The notes under the pieces are model-generated. The model searched no databases and was not told the origin of the DNA. It was given only the letters and a program-made list of their open reading frames with translations. The translations under genes were made by a program, and so were the position numbers. From Anaerolineae bacterium (GTDB taxonomy: Bacteria > Chloroflexota > Anaerolineae > B4-G1 > SLSP01), in the NCBI GenBank assembly GCA_016934645.1, contig JAFGSL010000733.1, positions 1 through 7,193 of the forward strand: 7,193 nt of DNA. The letters are read 5' to 3'. Each line of letters begins with the position of its first letter. Position 1 is the first letter of the stretch. Positions 6,637-7,193 of this stretch are shown one piece after another.

Positions 6637-6802
6637 GTGCCTGGACGGTTTGGAGTTGGTCCATCATCCGGAGAACCAGCGCCTCGTCATCCTCAGTAGT
6701 TAGAGCAAACACCGGAAACCCGCGCTTAAGGATATGCGGTGGATTGGTGCATGATACAGAATGTTCAAACTGTGCCAGCCGCCGCCCTGGCCGGCTGAGT
6801 TG
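6620..6802 (-). pseudogene. coding-like remnant on the - strand, no usable start
   Basis: On the - strand a frame is open for 60 codons between a stop at 6803-6805 and a stop at 6620-6622. Its product has protein-like texture, especially in the last 35 residues (RGFPVFALTTEDDEAL, then VLRMMDQLQTVQALTTSF). No ATG exists except two close to the C-terminus, and no ribosome site is visible. It therefore reads as the C-terminal remnant of a gene broken where the 40-bp repeat array now begins. I do not recognise the family. The + strand frame in the same codon phase also looks partly coding (6635-6703), and composition alone cannot settle which is real. It may be chance. Confidence 0.25.
6776..6797 (+). 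terminator. GC-rich inverted repeat, possible terminator without T-tract
   Basis: CAGCCG (6776-6781) and CGGCTG (6792-6797) are perfect inverted repeats around a 10-base loop. The stem is strong, but it is followed by AGTTGC rather than a T-run, so intrinsic termination is doubtful. It sits 140 bases past the end of the small gene and just before the repeat array. Confidence 0.25.
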
Positions 6803-6804
6803 CT

Positions 6805-6924
6805 ATATTATCGTCAGGCTGTAATATAGAACGTATTGGCGTCCATATTATAGGCTGCCTGCAATATAGAGCGGATCTGTCGCCATATTCAAGGCTACCT
6901 CAAATATACGAAGATGGCTTTTCA
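6805..6924. repeat. three tandem 40-bp units, each with an ATATT-N13-AATAT palindrome
   Basis: Inverted half-sites occur at 6805-6809/6823-6827, 6845-6849/6863-6867 and 6885-6889/6903-6907, so the units recur at exactly 40 bp. Units 1 and 2 match at 28 of 40 positions; units 2 and 3 match at 19 of the first 24 and then diverge. In units 2 and 3 the 13-base core is itself symmetric about the same centre: AGGC-t-GCCT in unit 2 (centre 6856) and AGG-cta-CCT in unit 3 (centre 6896). Unit 1 lacks the centred inner arms but extends its outer arms to TATATTA/TAATATA. The array ends 23 bases before the Fic start codon. Regular helical phasing of dyads in front of a gene suggests operators for a dimeric regulator; stacked RNA hairpins in the leader are an alternative. 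Confidence 0.75.
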
Positions 6925-6932
6925 TCACACAT

Positions 6933-6938
6933 AAGGTG
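6933..6938 (+). promoter_or_regulatory. ribosome binding site of the Fic gene
   Basis: AAGGTG lies 9 bases before the ATG at 6948. It supports that start and places the ribosome site just downstream of the last palindromic unit. Confidence 0.6.
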
Positions 6939-6947
6939 TAAATTGCT

Positions 6948-7193
6948 ATGAAAGATACTTTACTCACCCCGGCTCGCGCCGGGCGCTATCTGCCACAATC
7001 GGGCGGCTATCGGGCGTTCATCCCCGCGCCATTGCCGCCACAGCCACCGGTGCACCTTACCGGCAAACTGCAAAAGCTGCTCTCTGAAGCCGACCGCGCA
7101 CTGGGTCGCCTGGATGGTTCTATCCAAACGCTGCCCAATCCCGATTGGTTCGTCTTTATGTACGTGCGCAAGGAAGCGGTGCTCTCCAGCCAG
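6948..7193 (+). CDS. Fic-family protein, N-terminal 82 residues (3' end outside window)
   Basis: The frame from ATG 6948 runs 82 codons without a stop to the window edge. The N-terminus matches the Fic_N domain typical of single-chain class II Fic proteins: RYLPQSGGYRAFIPAPLPP at 13-31, then LLSEADRALGRLDGS at 44-58, LPNPDWFVFMYVRKEAVL at 62-79, then SSQ. In this family the next residues are normally IEG, completing the inhibitory-helix motif (S/T)xxxE(G/N), whose Glu blocks productive ATP binding in the active site. The window stops three residues into it, so neither that Glu nor the catalytic HxFx(D/E)GNGRxxR motif can be checked. Fic enzymes usually transfer AMP from ATP onto protein hydroxyls. 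Fic_N proteins often carry a C-terminal winged-helix domain. The gene is separated from the upstream cluster by 311 bases and a palindromic array, so it is probably independently controlled. Confidence 0.9.
   Translation, partial: MKDTLLTPARAGRYLPQSGGYRAFIPAPLPPQPPVHLTGKLQKLLSEADRALGRLDGSIQTLPNPDWFVFMYVRKEAVLSSQ

Larger units (their letters stand above)
6637..6947. other. 311-base gap between the small gene and the Fic gene
   Basis: No convincing complete gene lies here. The left half (6637-6802) holds the possible - strand remnant and a GC-rich inverted repeat at 6776-6797. The right half (6805-6924) is AT-rich and carries three regularly spaced palindromic units. The last stretch is the leader and ribosome site of the Fic gene. 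The size and content suggest a break between transcription units, with the regulatory region of the Fic gene on the right. Confidence 0.7.

Noticed and set aside
6630..6824. + strand 64-codon frame downstream of the small gene
   Set aside because: The product is Ser/Arg-rich with no recognisable pattern, it runs into the repeat array, and there is no ribosome site.
6800..6827. Sigma-70-like promoter TTGCTA-16-TAATAT within the first palindromic unit
   Set aside because: Each hexamer matches consensus at only 4 of 6 positions, and the -10 is formed by the palindrome itself. Possible, but too weak to list as a feature.
6805..6907. The 40-bp array as a CRISPR array
   Set aside because: Only three units are present, the conserved part is a short interrupted palindrome, and the intervening sequence is about 17 bp and itself partly conserved between units 1 and 2. 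No cas gene is present.
6805..6924. Array as replication iterons
   Set aside because: No replication initiator gene is nearby and no DnaA-box cluster is visible. Position directly before a Fic gene favours an operator or leader element.
2..6947. Search for tRNA, rRNA or transposase genes and IS ends
   Set aside because: No cloverleaf, rRNA segment, DDE-type transposase or terminal inverted repeat with target duplication could be identified by eye.

Overview
The window looks like an accessory, conflict-type locus from a bacterium, most likely a Chloroflexota member (filamentous lineages such as Roseiflexus or Herpetosiphon would fit). The reasons are the moderate-to-high and uneven GC content and the combination of an effector-associated helical domain, a DUF6338-like membrane protein, an AlbA_2 (Schlafen-type) protein and a CHAT-NB-ARC-TPR giant. 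The taxonomic call is an inference from domain content and composition, not from a marker gene.

Layout, all on the + strand unless stated. (1) 2-373: C-terminal part of a gene entering from the left edge, ending in an effector-associated-domain-like helical module. (2) 374-533: a 160-base gap with a weak hairpin and a strong Shine-Dalgarno sequence. (3) 534-806: a small, probably disordered Ser/Thr/Pro/Ala/Gln-rich protein. (4) 846-1577: a DUF6338-like three-helix membrane protein. (5) 1574-2398: an AlbA_2 domain fused to a C-terminal membrane bundle, overlapping gene 4 by ATGA. (6) 2472-6425: a 1317-residue protein with CHAT protease, NB-ARC STAND NTPase, winged helix and eleven 40-residue TPR units. 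(7) 6367-6636: a small charged protein starting inside the end of gene 6 behind its own good Shine-Dalgarno site. (8) 6637-6947: a 311-base gap with a coding-like remnant on the - strand, a GC-rich inverted repeat and three tandem 40-bp units, each built on ATATT-N13-AATAT. (9) 6948 to the right edge: N-terminus of a Fic-family protein, cut off inside its inhibitory-helix motif.

How it may work together (inference): genes 3 to 7 are close-packed and co-oriented and could be one operon. The CHAT-STAND protein has the architecture of a bacterial NLR-like sensor-protease: TPRs sense a trigger, NB-ARC oligomerises or switches on ATP, and the CHAT dyad His235/Cys280 cleaves a target. Two neighbours are membrane-anchored and one is a short disordered polypeptide, so they are natural candidates for protease substrates or for an effector at the membrane. 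The Fic gene after the repeat array may be a separately controlled second effector. None of these couplings is shown by the sequence itself.

Composition is mosaic: sampled 60-base rows give about 65% GC in the CHAT part of the giant gene but about 45% in its TPR part, and about 58% in the AlbA_2 domain but about 30-33% in its membrane tail.
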